Source of the DNA: an uncultured Amphritea sp.
Lineage (GTDB): Bacteria > Pseudomonadota > Gammaproteobacteria > Pseudomonadales > Balneatricaceae
Assembly: GCF_937127095.1 (NCBI RefSeq)
Contig: NZ_CAKZLP010000077.1
Coordinates: 62,001 to 126,000 of the forward strand
Direction of reading: 5' to 3'
Length of the DNA: 64,000 nucleotides
In this document: positions 1 to 8,866 of the stretch, in pieces
Numbering within the stretch: position 1 is the first letter of the stretch
Layout of the letters: each line of letters begins with the position of its first letter
Program-made: the position numbers and the translations under genes
Notes under the pieces: generated by a model
The model's database searches: none
The model's input: only the letters and a program-made list of their open reading frames with translations
What the model was told of the DNA's origin: nothing

Positions 1-2
1 GC

Positions 3-230
3 CGTCATCAGCGCTTTATTCTGCAATTGTCGTCGGGCATCACTATTCTCATCGCTCATAATATCGATCTGGCGCCACGCCTGAACTCATTGAGAACAGG
101 GGACAGTGTCAGCTTTAATGGCGAGTATGAGTGGAATAATAAAGGCGGTGTGGTTCACTGGACTCATCGGGACCCGAGAGGCCTCCATCAGCACGGCTGG
201 CTTGAACACCGGGCAAAGCGATACCAGTAG
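3..230 (+). CDS. DUF3465 family protein, 5'-truncated
   Basis: The reading frame is open from the first bases of the window and ends at TAG 228-230, so only the C-terminal 75 residues or so are present. The tail HWTHRDPRGLHQHGWLEHR, and especially the H-x-x-G-W-L ending, matches the DUF3465 family of small exported proteins thought to adopt an OB-like fold and handle nucleic acid. The family assignment comes from the motif; the function is not established. The signal peptide expected for the family would lie outside the window. No partner gene is visible, since the next gene is 360 bp away on the other strand. Confidence 0.7.
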   Translation, partial: RHQRFILQLSSGITILIAHNIDLAPRLNSLRTGDSVSFNGEYEWNNKGGVVHWTHRDPRGLHQHGWLEHRAKRYQ

Positions 231-524
231 GGGGTAAACCTGTGGCTATCAATCGTCGTAACTAAGAGGATAAGAACTGAGACGTAAGCGTCCGACAGCA
301 GTAAAAGAGGCAGGCGTTTTGTTTGATAATAACCGTTGGTACGAGAGGAGAAAAAAAGGCAAGGGAGTTGTAGCATCCGTACTACGCCCCCTTAATCAGC
401 AATCCATTTCCATGTAACCGTTGCATCCTGCATTCCTTCTGGCTACGTCGCTGAATTCCGCAATCAAATCCCTGATCACCCTGAACACGTTGGGCATATT
501 AAAGTCTGTGCCGCGTCATGTATC

Positions 525-545
525 TAGGACAAAGTCCTATTTTTT
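525..545 (+). terminator. Rho-independent terminator in a 360-bp gene-free stretch
   Basis: The stem TAGGAC-AAA-GTCCTA is followed by six T. The nearest upstream + gene stops at 230, almost 300 bp earlier, so the hairpin either ends a long 3' UTR or terminates a separate non-coding transcript. No convincing protein gene is visible between 231 and 590. Confidence 0.6.
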
Positions 546-590
546 GTAATTATTATCAATAAGTTAAGAACGTTGATCTGAGTCAATAAC

Positions 591-1631
591 TCAGTGCAGC
601 ATAACCGGAGCAAAGGAGAATACATTCTCACTGGCAGGGTCAACGGTCATCTCAATCCAGCTATTATCTTCTGCACCAAACACCTGAACGCGGGTGAAAT
701 TGGGGGTTAGCTGGCCGTTAGGGTTGTACATCGGCTTATCCATTTTGAAAAAGTGGGAATCACCGTTAATCAGCACAACCTGTCCATCATAGCTTTGCGT
801 TTCGCTGATCAGCATTTTGAAGAAATCTGTAAAGCCGTTGTTCTCATCCAGATTCTTCATGAAGTCATCTTTATAGCCACCGTCAGAAAGCTCAAAAGGG
901 AAGAAGATATCTGCCTGAATAATGATCGCTACACCGGCCAGCTTCTCTTGTTTCGCTTTAGCAAAAGACTGCTTCAGCCACTCGATGTTTTTCGCGTTAC
1001 GCGCTTTATACTCTTCGCTCGCTGCTGCACAGTCCTCTGCAGTACGCTTCGACTTTTTAGTACACTGTTTTTCAGTGACGACCAGGTTGTTGTTACTTCC
1101 GGTCACCGCTAGCGCAACAAACTCAACATTGCTGGCAACAAAACGGCTGTTCTCGCTATAGGCTTCGCCCAGTGCGCCCTGACGTTCAACCGCAATTGGG
1201 TTTTTACCCTGTGTGGTGGCTTTGTTGAAGAAGGTTTTATGCAGGAATTCAAGCCGTTCAAGCGGGTTGTAGGCACCATTGTTAGTACGGTGACAATCGG
1301 TCCACTCATTATCACCGGGAGTGTAGAGTGTCGGGGCATTCAGGCGGTTATAAACGCTGATAATGTCTTCGCCGATAGCCTTATCGCTACATTCGCTGCT
1401 ACCGTTTTTAGTGTCACCGGCATACATCGTAAAGTTCAACTTGTGGGCATTCATCGACTCGATGGTCTGACTGGCCCGCTGAGCTTTTTCGGCAGCATCT
1501 TTGCTATAAAACTGGTCGCCCCAAAGGCCGACTTTCAATGTTTCAGCACGATCTTGTGCCATCGCGAGAGGTGCATTTGCAGCCAGCAACAAGCAAGATC
1601 CGGATGCGGCTAACAGGAGTTTTTTCCACAT
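591..1631 (-). CDS. Secreted metallophosphoesterase
   Basis: This 346-residue protein has an N-terminal signal peptide (MWKKLLLAASGSCLLL..., likely cleavage after AMA). It carries calcineurin-type metal-binding motifs: GLWGDQF near residue 37, AGDTKNG near 71, PGDNEWTDCHR near 106 and NGDSH near 293. The family binds two metals and hydrolyses phosphoesters. With a signal peptide the protein should act in the periplasm or outside the cell, scavenging phosphate from organic esters. It is monocistronic. A well-formed Pho box lies 110 bp upstream (1741-1773), so phosphate-starvation control is likely. The exact substrate cannot be read from the sequence. Confidence 0.8.
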   Translation of the reverse strand: MWKKLLLAASGSCLLLAANAPLAMAQDRAETLKVGLWGDQFYSKDAAEKAQRASQTIESMNAHKLNFTMYAGDTKNGSSECSDKAIGEDIISVYNRLNAPTLYTPGDNEWTDCHRTNNGAYNPLERLEFLHKTFFNKATTQGKNPIAVERQGALGEAYSENSRFVASNVEFVALAVTGSNNNLVVTEKQCTKKSKRTAEDCAAASEEYKARNAKNIEWLKQSFAKAKQEKLAGVAIIIQADIFFPFELSDGGYKDDFMKNLDENNGFTDFFKMLISETQSYDGQVVLINGDSHFFKMDKPMYNPNGQLTPNFTRVQVFGAEDNSWIEMTVDPASENVFSFAPVMLH

Positions 1632-1740
1632 AATACTTAAATCTCAGAAGTTCAGTTTAAAAGCCCACTTAGCTAGCAGCTACCCATATAGGCCCTTCAT
1701 TAAGCCTTTTGCAGGCGAGCAAGAATCCTAATGAATGCCG

Positions 1741-1773
1741 GTGACAGCGCTGTGACGCATTTGTGACAGATAT
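1741..1773 (-). promoter_or_regulatory. Pho box (PhoB-binding direct repeats)
   Basis: On the + strand three copies of GTGAC start exactly 11 bp apart (1741, 1752, 1763). Read on the minus strand this gives CTGTCAC-N4-GCGTCAC-N4-CTGTCAC, the 7+4 spaced repeat recognised by PhoB dimers. It sits 110 bp upstream of the metallophosphoesterase start and points towards it. The rest of the 1632-2045 gap holds the promoter region of the acyl-CoA synthetase. Confidence 0.8.
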
Positions 1774-2045
1774 CTGAATACCCTGAACGCAAGGCTCCTG
1801 AGCCTGTTTTGCCGAAAGTCTGAACTTGCCTGTTCACTGACTATACTCTATCTTCAAAGAACCTATAAACAGGGCTTATAAAAACAGTTATAAATGTCTA
1901 TCAATCAGAACCTTAGGAAGCATCATAAGGTTGCGTCACGGAGCGAGAAAGGTTCGGATCTTTGACGATGATGATGACGTAAAATGCAAAGCCTGCAATG
2001 GAGTCATGCGTCAGAAGGACGTATTTTTTAACCCAAGGAACAACA

Positions 2046-3689
2046 ATGAAAACAAAAATAATTGAACCTGCTGTTAATGCCTACCAATACCCACTGTTAA
2101 TCAAAAACCTGTTGCTATCGGGCAAGCGATATCAGCCTGAGCAGGAGATCGTCTACAGCGATCTGTTCCGCTATAACTATCGCACCCTCTATCAGCGCAT
2201 CTGCAAACTGGCGAACGTTTTAACAAATGCCGGAGTGGAAGCGGGAGACACCGTGGCGTTAATGGATTGGGACAGCCATCGCTACCTGGAAGCCTACTTC
2301 GCCGTGCCGATGATTGGCGCTATTCTGCACCATGTCAATGTGCGTCTTAGCCCTGATCAGATCCATTACACCATGGACCATGCAGACGATAAGCTAGTGC
2401 TGGTTCATGATGATTTTGTCGCCATTGCCGAGCAATTATCCGCAGAGCTACCCAAAGTCAGTGGTTATATTCAGCTATCCGACGAAAAACAGCCGGTAAC
2501 AACATCCCTGAACACTTTTGGTGAATATGAAGCGTTACTGCAAGACGCCAGCGACCAGTATGAATTCCCTGATTTCGATGAAAACTCAGTCGCGACACTG
2601 TTTTACACCACCGGTACCACCGGTAATCCCAAAGGGGTGTACTTCTCTCATCGCCAGTTGGTGTTGCATACCCTGAACGGTGCAGCGACCCTGGGACTTT
2701 ATGATGGTCAGCCGATGCTGCGTTCTGATGATGTCTATATGCCGATGACACCGATGTTTCACGTGCACGCCTGGGGCGTGCCTTATATCGCGACGCTGTT
2801 GGGGGTTAAACAGGTTTATCCGGGACGTTATGAACCCAATAAACTGGTGAAGCTTTATCGTGAAGAGAAGGTCACCTTCTCACATGGAGTACCGACGGTA
2901 TTACAGATGATTCTCAACTGTGAAGAGGCTAAAACCACTGATATGACTGGCTGGAAAATGGTCACTGGCGGCAGCGCCCCGACACTGGCCCTGGCACAGC
3001 AGATGGCCGAAAAAGGGATTCTCTTCCACACCGCCTATGGTATGTCCGAAACCTGCCCACTGTTAACCACAACCTATCTGCCTCCGACGGCTCGTGAGCT
3101 GGATATGATCGATCAGATGCCCCTGCGAATCAAAACGGGGATCCCTAACGCGATGGTGGATCTGCGCATCGTAGACCCTGCAGGAAACGATGTTGCCCAT
3201 GATGGCGAAGCGGTGGGTGAGGTTGTGGTGCGCGCTCCCTGGCTGACCCAGGGCTATTACAAAGAGCCCGAAAAAGGGGCTGAACTCTGGCAAAACGGCT
3301 GGTTGCATACCGGTGATGTGGCGTCAATGGATCAGGATAACGTACTGGAGATTAAAGACCGAATTAAAGATGTCATCAAAACCGGCGGCGAATGGATCTC
3401 ATCAATTGAATTGGAAAGCCTGATCAGTCAGCACCCACAGGTAGCAGAAGTCGCGGTGGTAGGTGTTCCCGATGAAAAATGGGGCGAGCGGGCATTTGCG
3501 CTGATTGTTCCGGTCTCCGGTGCAAAGGTTGATGCAGCATCGGTTCAGGCCCATCTAATGCAGTTTGTTGAGAGTGGTCGAATCAATAAATGGGCTATAC
3601 CTGAAAAAGTCAGTTTCGTCACAGAGATACCGAAAACCAGTGTTGGTAAACTCAATAAAAAAGTGATTCGCCAGCAACACTCAGAGTAA
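2046..3689 (+). CDS. Fatty-acid/acyl-CoA synthetase (AMP-forming)
   Basis: An adenylate-forming ligase of 547 residues that activates a carboxylic acid with ATP and loads it on CoA. The P-loop YTTGTTGNPKG, the A5-like motif YGMSETCP, the A7 motif GWLHTGDVA, the hinge region KDRIKDVIKTGGEWIS and the C-terminal lysine of TSVGKLNKK are all intact. Overall layout resembles the medium/long-chain AlkK-type branch. Chain length or an alternative substrate such as DMSP cannot be decided. ATG 2046 was chosen over ATG 1998 because AAGGA lies 7 bp before it and family members begin there. The gene stands alone, with a weak hairpin and T-run after the stop. Confidence 0.85.
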   Translation: MKTKIIEPAVNAYQYPLLIKNLLLSGKRYQPEQEIVYSDLFRYNYRTLYQRICKLANVLTNAGVEAGDTVALMDWDSHRYLEAYFAVPMIGAILHHVNVRLSPDQIHYTMDHADDKLVLVHDDFVAIAEQLSAELPKVSGYIQLSDEKQPVTTSLNTFGEYEALLQDASDQYEFPDFDENSVATLFYTTGTTGNPKGVYFSHRQLVLHTLNGAATLGLYDGQPMLRSDDVYMPMTPMFHVHAWGVPYIATLLGVKQVYPGRYEPNKLVKLYREEKVTFSHGVPTVLQMILNCEEAKTTDMTGWKMVTGGSAPTLALAQQMAEKGILFHTAYGMSETCPLLTTTYLPPTARELDMIDQMPLRIKTGIPNAMVDLRIVDPAGNDVAHDGEAVGEVVVRAPWLTQGYYKEPEKGAELWQNGWLHTGDVASMDQDNVLEIKDRIKDVIKTGGEWISSIELESLISQHPQVAEVAVVGVPDEKWGERAFALIVPVSGAKVDAASVQAHLMQFVESGRINKWAIPEKVSFVTEIPKTSVGKLNKKVIRQQHSE

Positions 3690-3705
3690 ATGAGCACGCT
3701 CTGAG

Positions 3706-3727
3706 GCTGATCTTTTCAGCGCTTTTT
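3706..3727 (+). terminator. Probable terminator of the acyl-CoA synthetase gene
   Basis: A short stem GCTGA-tcttt-TCAGC is followed by GC and six T, 16 bp after the stop codon. The stem is only five base pairs, so this is a modest call. Confidence 0.45.
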
Positions 3728-3848
3728 TGTCTGTCTGGTTTTTATTTCGGATGAGTTAGGTAATTGTGAAATTTTTAACTAAGCTATATTAGCTGTTATT
3801 AATATTAACAAAAACGCTCTTCTAAAATAAAAACCGGAGCAGGCAAAG

Positions 3849-5159
3849 ATGAATGACAAAAATAAAAAAACCGTAGGCTTACACGCGTTATATGAAGATG
3901 ATCCTGCCACTGCTGATCTGAAGGTATTCGGTCGTGTCGCTAATCAGGACCGACGGGGCTTTCTGCGCGGGGCAGGTCTCACCAGCATGGCCGCACTGCT
4001 GGGCGTCTCATTTATTCCCTATCACCGCAATATGCCTCAGGGCCTTATCCCTGCTGCAATGGCCGATGATACAACCCCGTTCTCTATTGAAGGGAAAGAG
4101 GGTCTGACTATTCTCAATGACCGGCCGGTTAATGCTGAGACTCCGGCTCATCTGCTGGACGATGCAATCACACCCACCAACCGTCATTTCATTCGTAACA
4201 ACGGGGTCCCTCCGGTCGACGTGGATGCAGATAGCTGGCAGCTAACGATCGATGGCCTGGTTGATAAGCCGTTAACGCTGTCGATTAAAGATCTGCAGGA
4301 TATGTTTGAGGTAGTTACCCGACCGGTGGTGGTCGAGTGCGGTGGTAATGGCCGTGCAGCATTCAACCCACCTGCTAGTGGAAATCAGTGGACCTACGGC
4401 GCGGTTGCCTGCGCCGAATGGACCGGAGTGCGTTTGGCCGATGTACTTAAGGCTGCTGGCGTCAAGCCTGGTGCTGTCTATACCGCCCACCACAGTGCCG
4501 ATAAACACCTTTCTGGCAAAGAGGATAAAGAGGCGATCTCCCGTGGTGTTCCCATCGAAAAAGCGATGGACCCCAATAACCTGATCGCCTTTGCCATGAA
4601 TGGTAAACCGATTCACCCGATGAATGGTGCGCCACTGCGGCTGATCGTTCCCGGATGGCCCGGTTCCTGCTCGCAGAAATGGCTGCAGCGCATCAATATT
4701 CGTGATCAGGTTCACGATGGCGCCAAAATGACGGGTACCGCTTACCGGGTACCAAAGCACCCTGTTGCGGCGGGAGAGAAGGTCGATAAAAAAGATTTTG
4801 TCATCATTGAGCGGATGCCGGTTAAATCCCTGATTACCTATCCGGCCACCGGTAGCATCATCAGTGACCGGTCGATGGAAGTTCGCGGTAATGCCTGGTC
4901 AGGCGAGCGCAAAATTACTCAGGTGGATATCTCCATCGATTTTGGCGCGACCTGGATTAAAGCAGAGCTTGGAGAGCAGCCTAACTTTGGCGCATGGCAG
5001 CGCTTCAAAGCACAGGTGAGCTTTCCGGAGTCCGGCTATTATGAGGTATGGGCAAGAGCGACCGATGAGATGGGTGTCAGTCAGCCATTTGGCATTGCCT
5101 GGAACCCCAAAGGCTATCTGAATAACAGTATGCATCGGGTTGCCGTCACCGTTAGCTGA
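3849..5159 (+). CDS. Molybdopterin sulfite dehydrogenase (SoxC/SorA-like)
   Basis: This 436-residue protein has a twin-arginine signal, DRRGFLRGAGL at about residue 34, for folded export with its molybdenum cofactor. The sulfite-oxidase core follows, with the Moco-ligating cysteine C164 in VVECGGNGRAAF and the conserved WPGSCSQKWL near residue 275. A C-terminal dimerisation domain (GNAWSGERKITQVDIS...) completes the usual length. It should oxidise sulfite to sulfate in the periplasm and pass electrons to the dihaem cytochrome c encoded 11 bp downstream. No other sox genes are nearby, so a stand-alone SorAB-type enzyme is more likely than a full thiosulfate-oxidising Sox complex. Confidence 0.85.
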   Translation: MNDKNKKTVGLHALYEDDPATADLKVFGRVANQDRRGFLRGAGLTSMAALLGVSFIPYHRNMPQGLIPAAMADDTTPFSIEGKEGLTILNDRPVNAETPAHLLDDAITPTNRHFIRNNGVPPVDVDADSWQLTIDGLVDKPLTLSIKDLQDMFEVVTRPVVVECGGNGRAAFNPPASGNQWTYGAVACAEWTGVRLADVLKAAGVKPGAVYTAHHSADKHLSGKEDKEAISRGVPIEKAMDPNNLIAFAMNGKPIHPMNGAPLRLIVPGWPGSCSQKWLQRINIRDQVHDGAKMTGTAYRVPKHPVAAGEKVDKKDFVIIERMPVKSLITYPATGSIISDRSMEVRGNAWSGERKITQVDISIDFGATWIKAELGEQPNFGAWQRFKAQVSFPESGYYEVWARATDEMGVSQPFGIAWNPKGYLNNSMHRVAVTVS

Positions 5160-5170
5160 CAGGGCGCTAT

Positions 5171-5809
5171 ATGATCAGACGCATATCAACAGCACTGCTA
5201 CTAAGCCTGCTGTCCGGGTTTATTGGGCTGCAATCAGCCGCCGCAGATCAGGCCAACCTTGCCGCAAAAGGCAAACAGTTGGTTCTGGTTTGCTCAGGTT
5301 GTCATAACTTCGCTAAAGGTGAACCTCATAAAATCGGCCCAACACTGTGGAATGTTGTAAACAGACAGGTCGGTTCCTCCGCCGGTTTTGAATACTCAGA
5401 TGCGTTTAAGCAATTTGAAGGTAGTTGGACGCCAGATAACCTGAAACACTATCTGGCGTCTCCCGCCACCTTCATTCCTAATAACCATATGGCCTTTTCC
5501 GGGATCAGTGCAGAAGCCGATCGTAACGCAGTGGTTGCCTATCTGCAGACCCTGACGGCAGATGGCCCCACGGTTGGCGCGTCCAGCAGTTTTGACTATG
5601 GAGGACTCACAGAGGGCGCAGGCCGCGAAGATGTGTACTCGGTCTGCTCCCGCTGCCACTCCATTATGCTGGTTAAACAACAGGGCATGAGCCGGTCCCG
5701 CTGGACCGATATGCTGGTATGGATGGTTGAAGAGCAGGGCATGGATGAACTACCCGCCGATCAGCATGAGCGCATTGTTGATTATCTGGCAAAATATTAC
5801 GGCGGATAA
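5171..5809 (+). CDS. Dihaem c-type cytochrome, partner of sulfite dehydrogenase
   Basis: A 212-residue exported protein with a signal peptide (cleavage probably after SAAA). The first haem site is CSGCH (C41, C44, H45), with M108 in NNHMAFSGI as its likely distal ligand. The second site is CSRCH (C159, C162, H163), followed by LVKQQGMSRSRWTDMLVWM, typical of SorB/SoxD-like C-terminal haem domains. The 11-bp spacing to the sulfite dehydrogenase implies one transcript and a shared electron-transfer role towards cytochrome oxidase. It is shorter than classical SoxD and more like a fused monohaem pair. Confidence 0.85.
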   Translation: MIRRISTALLLSLLSGFIGLQSAAADQANLAAKGKQLVLVCSGCHNFAKGEPHKIGPTLWNVVNRQVGSSAGFEYSDAFKQFEGSWTPDNLKHYLASPATFIPNNHMAFSGISAEADRNAVVAYLQTLTADGPTVGASSSFDYGGLTEGAGREDVYSVCSRCHSIMLVKQQGMSRSRWTDMLVWMVEEQGMDELPADQHERIVDYLAKYYGG

Positions 5810-5825
5810 TCGTTACAAGCAGGCA

Positions 5826-6308
5826 TCAGGACATATAAAAGAGGATTGCATAGAAAAACACCAGGTTGAGGGCAAAAGCGCCCCATGTTTTTGCCCGAAA
5901 CCCGGGTTTCACCGTTTTATGATGAAAGTGCTTCTGAGATAACAGCGCGCCGCCTGCGCCACAAAAAAATGACAGGCCGTGCAGCGCCGCTTCGGGAATG
6001 CGGCTAGCATCCTCAATGAATGATCTGCGCTTATCCAGCCAATATAAAAACGGCATAACCAGAAGATTCATCCCGATTATCTGACTGATCAGAATCCCCC
6101 GAAAATTCAGTTCGTCATATAAACTCAGTTCAGTTCCCAGGTTGGCAATAAGTATTGCTGCAATAGCTGAGAGAAGAAAGCCATTGGCCAGCCAGGTAGC
6201 AACCACACGGGTGGAGAACAAACGAATGATCAGCCAGAGGCTGATCCAGGATGCGGCTATTTGAATAGGGATAAGCTGGATGGATGTAGTAGAGAGAAAA
6301 GTGTCCAT
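5826..6308 (-). CDS. DUF1294 membrane protein
   Basis: A 160-residue protein with about four hydrophobic segments. The C-terminal signature RIPEAALHGLSFFCGAGGALL followed by SQKHFHHKT is diagnostic for DUF1294, a membrane domain of unknown function often found alone or fused to a cold-shock domain. No CSD is present here. ATG 6308 is preferred over upstream starts because AAGGA lies six bases before it. The gene converges on the cytochrome gene with 16 bp between stops. Confidence 0.75.
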   Translation of the reverse strand: MDTFLSTTSIQLIPIQIAASWISLWLIIRLFSTRVVATWLANGFLLSAIAAILIANLGTELSLYDELNFRGILISQIIGMNLLVMPFLYWLDKRRSFIEDASRIPEAALHGLSFFCGAGGALLSQKHFHHKTVKPGFRAKTWGAFALNLVFFYAILFYMS

Positions 6309-6462
6309 AAACATTCCTTGTCGCGTAATCACTATGCTTATCTGATGACAAATAACCGTTCTATTTCGGCTATTGATTGTTTGTTTTCACTGATGAGCCT
6401 TTTTCTGCCGGTCAGCCCTCAGGATTTTAACCCTTAGGCTGGGAATGCGAAACTCTGCTTAA

Positions 6463-6491
6463 TTGGTATTTCTGTAGCAATCTGCTACAAT
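6463..6491 (+). promoter_or_regulatory. Promoter with overlapping operator of the ParD-like/zeta TA operon
   Basis: The -35 TTGGTA (6463-6468), a 17-bp spacer and the -10 TACAAT (6486-6491) form a good sigma-70 promoter. A perfect inverted repeat, TGTAGCA-ATC-TGCTACA (6473-6489), covers the spacer and most of the -10 element. That placement suits autorepression by the antitoxin encoded 32 bp downstream. Confidence 0.7.
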
Positions 6492-6522
6492 TTTTTTATT
6501 AATCTATCTGGAGAAGATCACC

Positions 6523-6948
6523 ATGGCGAAAGCACACTCTCCACTGCGCCTAGAAGCTCAGTTAGTTGAAAATGCCACGTTAGCCGGTAAGCAGCTGCAT
6601 CGCTCAACCGCGGAACAGATTGAATATTGGGCGGACATAGGCCGCAGCGTTGCCAATGTCATCAGTCCCGATACGTTGCTGCAGGTGTGCGCAGGCCTTG
6701 CCCGGGTGCGTATTGAGCCGGTTATTGGACCGGCAGTTGACCCTGATGCGCTGTTTGAGGCGCTTGAGAATGATCGTACAAGTGGCCGTCTGACCGATGG
6801 TATAACCGGCGTATCGTTGCGCTATCAGGCATCAGCCAGCCATCCAGGGCTGCTGGAACAGATAAAAGCCGATGGAACGGTTTCGCTGGGGCAGTTCCTC
6901 AATGGCCAGTTTCAGATAAAAAAGGAATCAGATACAGGTGCAGCCTAA
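6523..6948 (+). CDS. ParD-like antitoxin
   Basis: The 141-residue protein begins MAKAHSPLRLEAQLVENATL and continues with LHRSTAEQIEYWADIGR, the ribbon-helix-helix-type N-terminus of the ParD-like antitoxin family (PF11903). This segment should bind the operator at 6473-6489 as a dimer, and the C-terminal half should bind the toxin. Its stop overlaps the GTG start of the zeta toxin by 11 bp, indicating translational coupling. Confidence 0.8.
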   Translation: MAKAHSPLRLEAQLVENATLAGKQLHRSTAEQIEYWADIGRSVANVISPDTLLQVCAGLARVRIEPVIGPAVDPDALFEALENDRTSGRLTDGITGVSLRYQASASHPGLLEQIKADGTVSLGQFLNGQFQIKKESDTGAA

Positions 6949-7519
6949 ACAGCTTTGGATGCTGACAGGGGGAAACGGCGCCGGTAAAAGTACCTTTTAT
7001 CGCAAGTTTCTGGAACCGCTGGGCATGCCTTTCGTCAATGCAGACATCCTGGCAAAACAACTGTTTCCGGATGACCCCGAAGGCAACAGCTATACCGCAG
7101 CTCAACTGGCGGCAAAGATGCGCGAACAGTTGTTACTGGAGGGGGCCAACTTCTGTTTCGAAACTGTTTTTTCTCACCCGTCAAAGATCGATTTCATCGC
7201 TAAAGCCAAAGCGCTGGGCTATCAGATCATTCTGGTACTGATTCATGTGCAGTCCACCTCGCTTAACCATGCACGTATCAGTCAGCGCGTAGAAGAGGGC
7301 GGTCACTTTGTACCCGAAGAAAAAGTAGAAGGCCGCATCCCCAGAACCTTAATCAATGTTCGCGCAGCCTTGCCGCTGTGTGATCAGGTGCGAATTCTGG
7401 ATAACTCCAGTTATACCGATCCCTTTCGCCAGGTTGCCACCATCCGCCAGCAGGTTCTAACCCCGCATATTGATCCAATGCCTGACTGGGCGGCTGAACT
7501 GCTGGCTGACAGCAGTTAA
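6938..7519 (+). CDS. Zeta-toxin family P-loop kinase
   Basis: A 193-residue P-loop protein with Walker A GGNGAGKST at residues 9-17 and VNADILAK (zeta-type substrate aspartate) near 33. Zeta toxins phosphorylate UDP-N-acetyl sugars and so block peptidoglycan synthesis. Chromosomal relatives paired with ParD-like proteins may have other targets. The GTG start at 6938 lies inside the antitoxin gene, with AAGGA about 11 bp upstream. The pairing of a zeta-fold toxin with a ParD-like, rather than epsilon, antitoxin is characteristic of proteobacterial versions. Confidence 0.8.
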   Translation: MQPKQLWMLTGGNGAGKSTFYRKFLEPLGMPFVNADILAKQLFPDDPEGNSYTAAQLAAKMREQLLLEGANFCFETVFSHPSKIDFIAKAKALGYQIILVLIHVQSTSLNHARISQRVEEGGHFVPEEKVEGRIPRTLINVRAALPLCDQVRILDNSSYTDPFRQVATIRQQVLTPHIDPMPDWAAELLADSS

Positions 7520-7552
7520 TCATCCCGCGGCAAGCCAAGCCCTAAACGACGA

Positions 7553-8359
7553 CTACTTTACTTGTTGCTTCAGCAGTACCTTGATCTCCTCAAGTTGCTG
7601 CTGCAGATCGGCAATGGTTGGCTCATGGGCATCTATTGCTTCCTGCTTTCTAATTTTGGCATGCTCATCTTCTAAAACGTTTACCACGATGCCAATCACC
7701 ATATTCAAAAACGCAAACGCGGTGAAGAATATAAAGGTCAGATAGTAGATCCAGCTGAGTTTGTAGACCTCCATCGTTTCATACATAACATCGGTCCAGT
7801 CCTCAAATGTCATCACCCGGAACAGTGTTAATAGTGAAATAGTAATATCGCCCCAAAGTACCGGATTGATATCTTCAAACAGCGTGCTACCGATCGCCGC
7901 ATAGATATAAAAGATTATAAACATCAACAGGATAACATAGCCTAGTTGAGGCATCGCTTTAATCAGCGAGTTCAACAGTAAGCGCAGTTCGGGTATCACT
8001 GAGATCATCCGTAACACCCGGAAAACCCTTACCAGGCGCGCCACCAGCGCCATATCGGTGTTATCAATCGGAATCAGGCTAACAGTCACAATCAGAGTGT
8101 CAAAAATGTTCCAGGGGTTCTTAAAAAAGTCCTTTTTATGTTCCTCTCCCAGAAAGCGAATCGAAATCTCCAACAAAAAGAAAACCGTGATAAACCAGTC
8201 CATCCAGATAACAAGAGAGGAGGCTAAAGGGGACAGTTCATAGGTTTTGGCACCGACCAGCAACGCCGAACTGATAATGATCGCAACAACAAATAACTCA
8301 AAGACCTTGTTGCTACGAAGGGTGGTGAATTGTGACTGAAGCCGGGCAAAATCTATCAT
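7553..8359 (-). CDS. One-domain voltage-gated cation channel (BacNav-like)
   Basis: The 268-residue protein has six transmembrane segments. The S4 voltage sensor is arginine-rich (ARLVRVFRVLRMI, about residues 107-119). A re-entrant pore carries the filter TFEDW near residue 187. A C-terminal coiled coil (ADLQQQLEEIKVLLKQQ) suits tetramer assembly. The layout is that of the bacterial sodium channels NaChBac/NavMs, whose filter is T-L-E-S-W. The extra aspartate here could shift selectivity towards divalent ions. The gene is monocistronic and convergent with the zeta toxin. Confidence 0.85.
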   Translation of the reverse strand: MIDFARLQSQFTTLRSNKVFELFVVAIIISSALLVGAKTYELSPLASSLVIWMDWFITVFFLLEISIRFLGEEHKKDFFKNPWNIFDTLIVTVSLIPIDNTDMALVARLVRVFRVLRMISVIPELRLLLNSLIKAMPQLGYVILLMFIIFYIYAAIGSTLFEDINPVLWGDITISLLTLFRVMTFEDWTDVMYETMEVYKLSWIYYLTFIFFTAFAFLNMVIGIVVNVLEDEHAKIRKQEAIDAHEPTIADLQQQLEEIKVLLKQQVK

Positions 8360-8866
8360 GCTCTAACGATTCCATAATGACCCATTACCGATGCATGGGT
8401 GAACGGGTAGAAAGGTAACTGAAGGCGTTATCGAAAGCGACATTTTAAATAGAGAAGTTAAGAAATTGAACGGTTTTGCGCAGTTCGATAGCAATTAAGC
8501 AAAGAGGAGAATTGCCATCAAGCAGCGTGATAAGGTTTTAACCTTTGTACGGCCTGATTTAGCCTTAACGTCTTTCGACAACCGATTCAGGCTGCTTGTA
8601 TATATGCGATGCACAAAATGGTGAGTATAGATGATTCACCTCAACCATCTATACCGTAGAGAGTGACACAATGAGTTAAAATAAAGTCGAGCAACAAAAG
8701 CAGCGGTAGAGGAGAGGACTCACAGGGAAAGAGGTACAAACTAGCCTTGCTTTCCGTTGACCTTCAGGCATAGGCAAACGCTTACTGAAACCAGGCAATA
8801 ATTTGTCTGCCGCGTTTGTGCATAATGAAAAAACCAATGCCTGGATGGCTTTAAGAGATATAACAG
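8360..8866. other. 507-bp divergent intergenic region with an inverted repeat
   Basis: No gene is seen. A perfect 9-bp inverted repeat, GTATAGATG (8625-8633) and CATCTATAC (8646-8654), separated by 12 bp, lies 213 bp upstream of the PocR-GGDEF gene. It is a candidate regulator-binding site. The region must also hold the promoter of the ion-channel gene. Confidence 0.45.
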
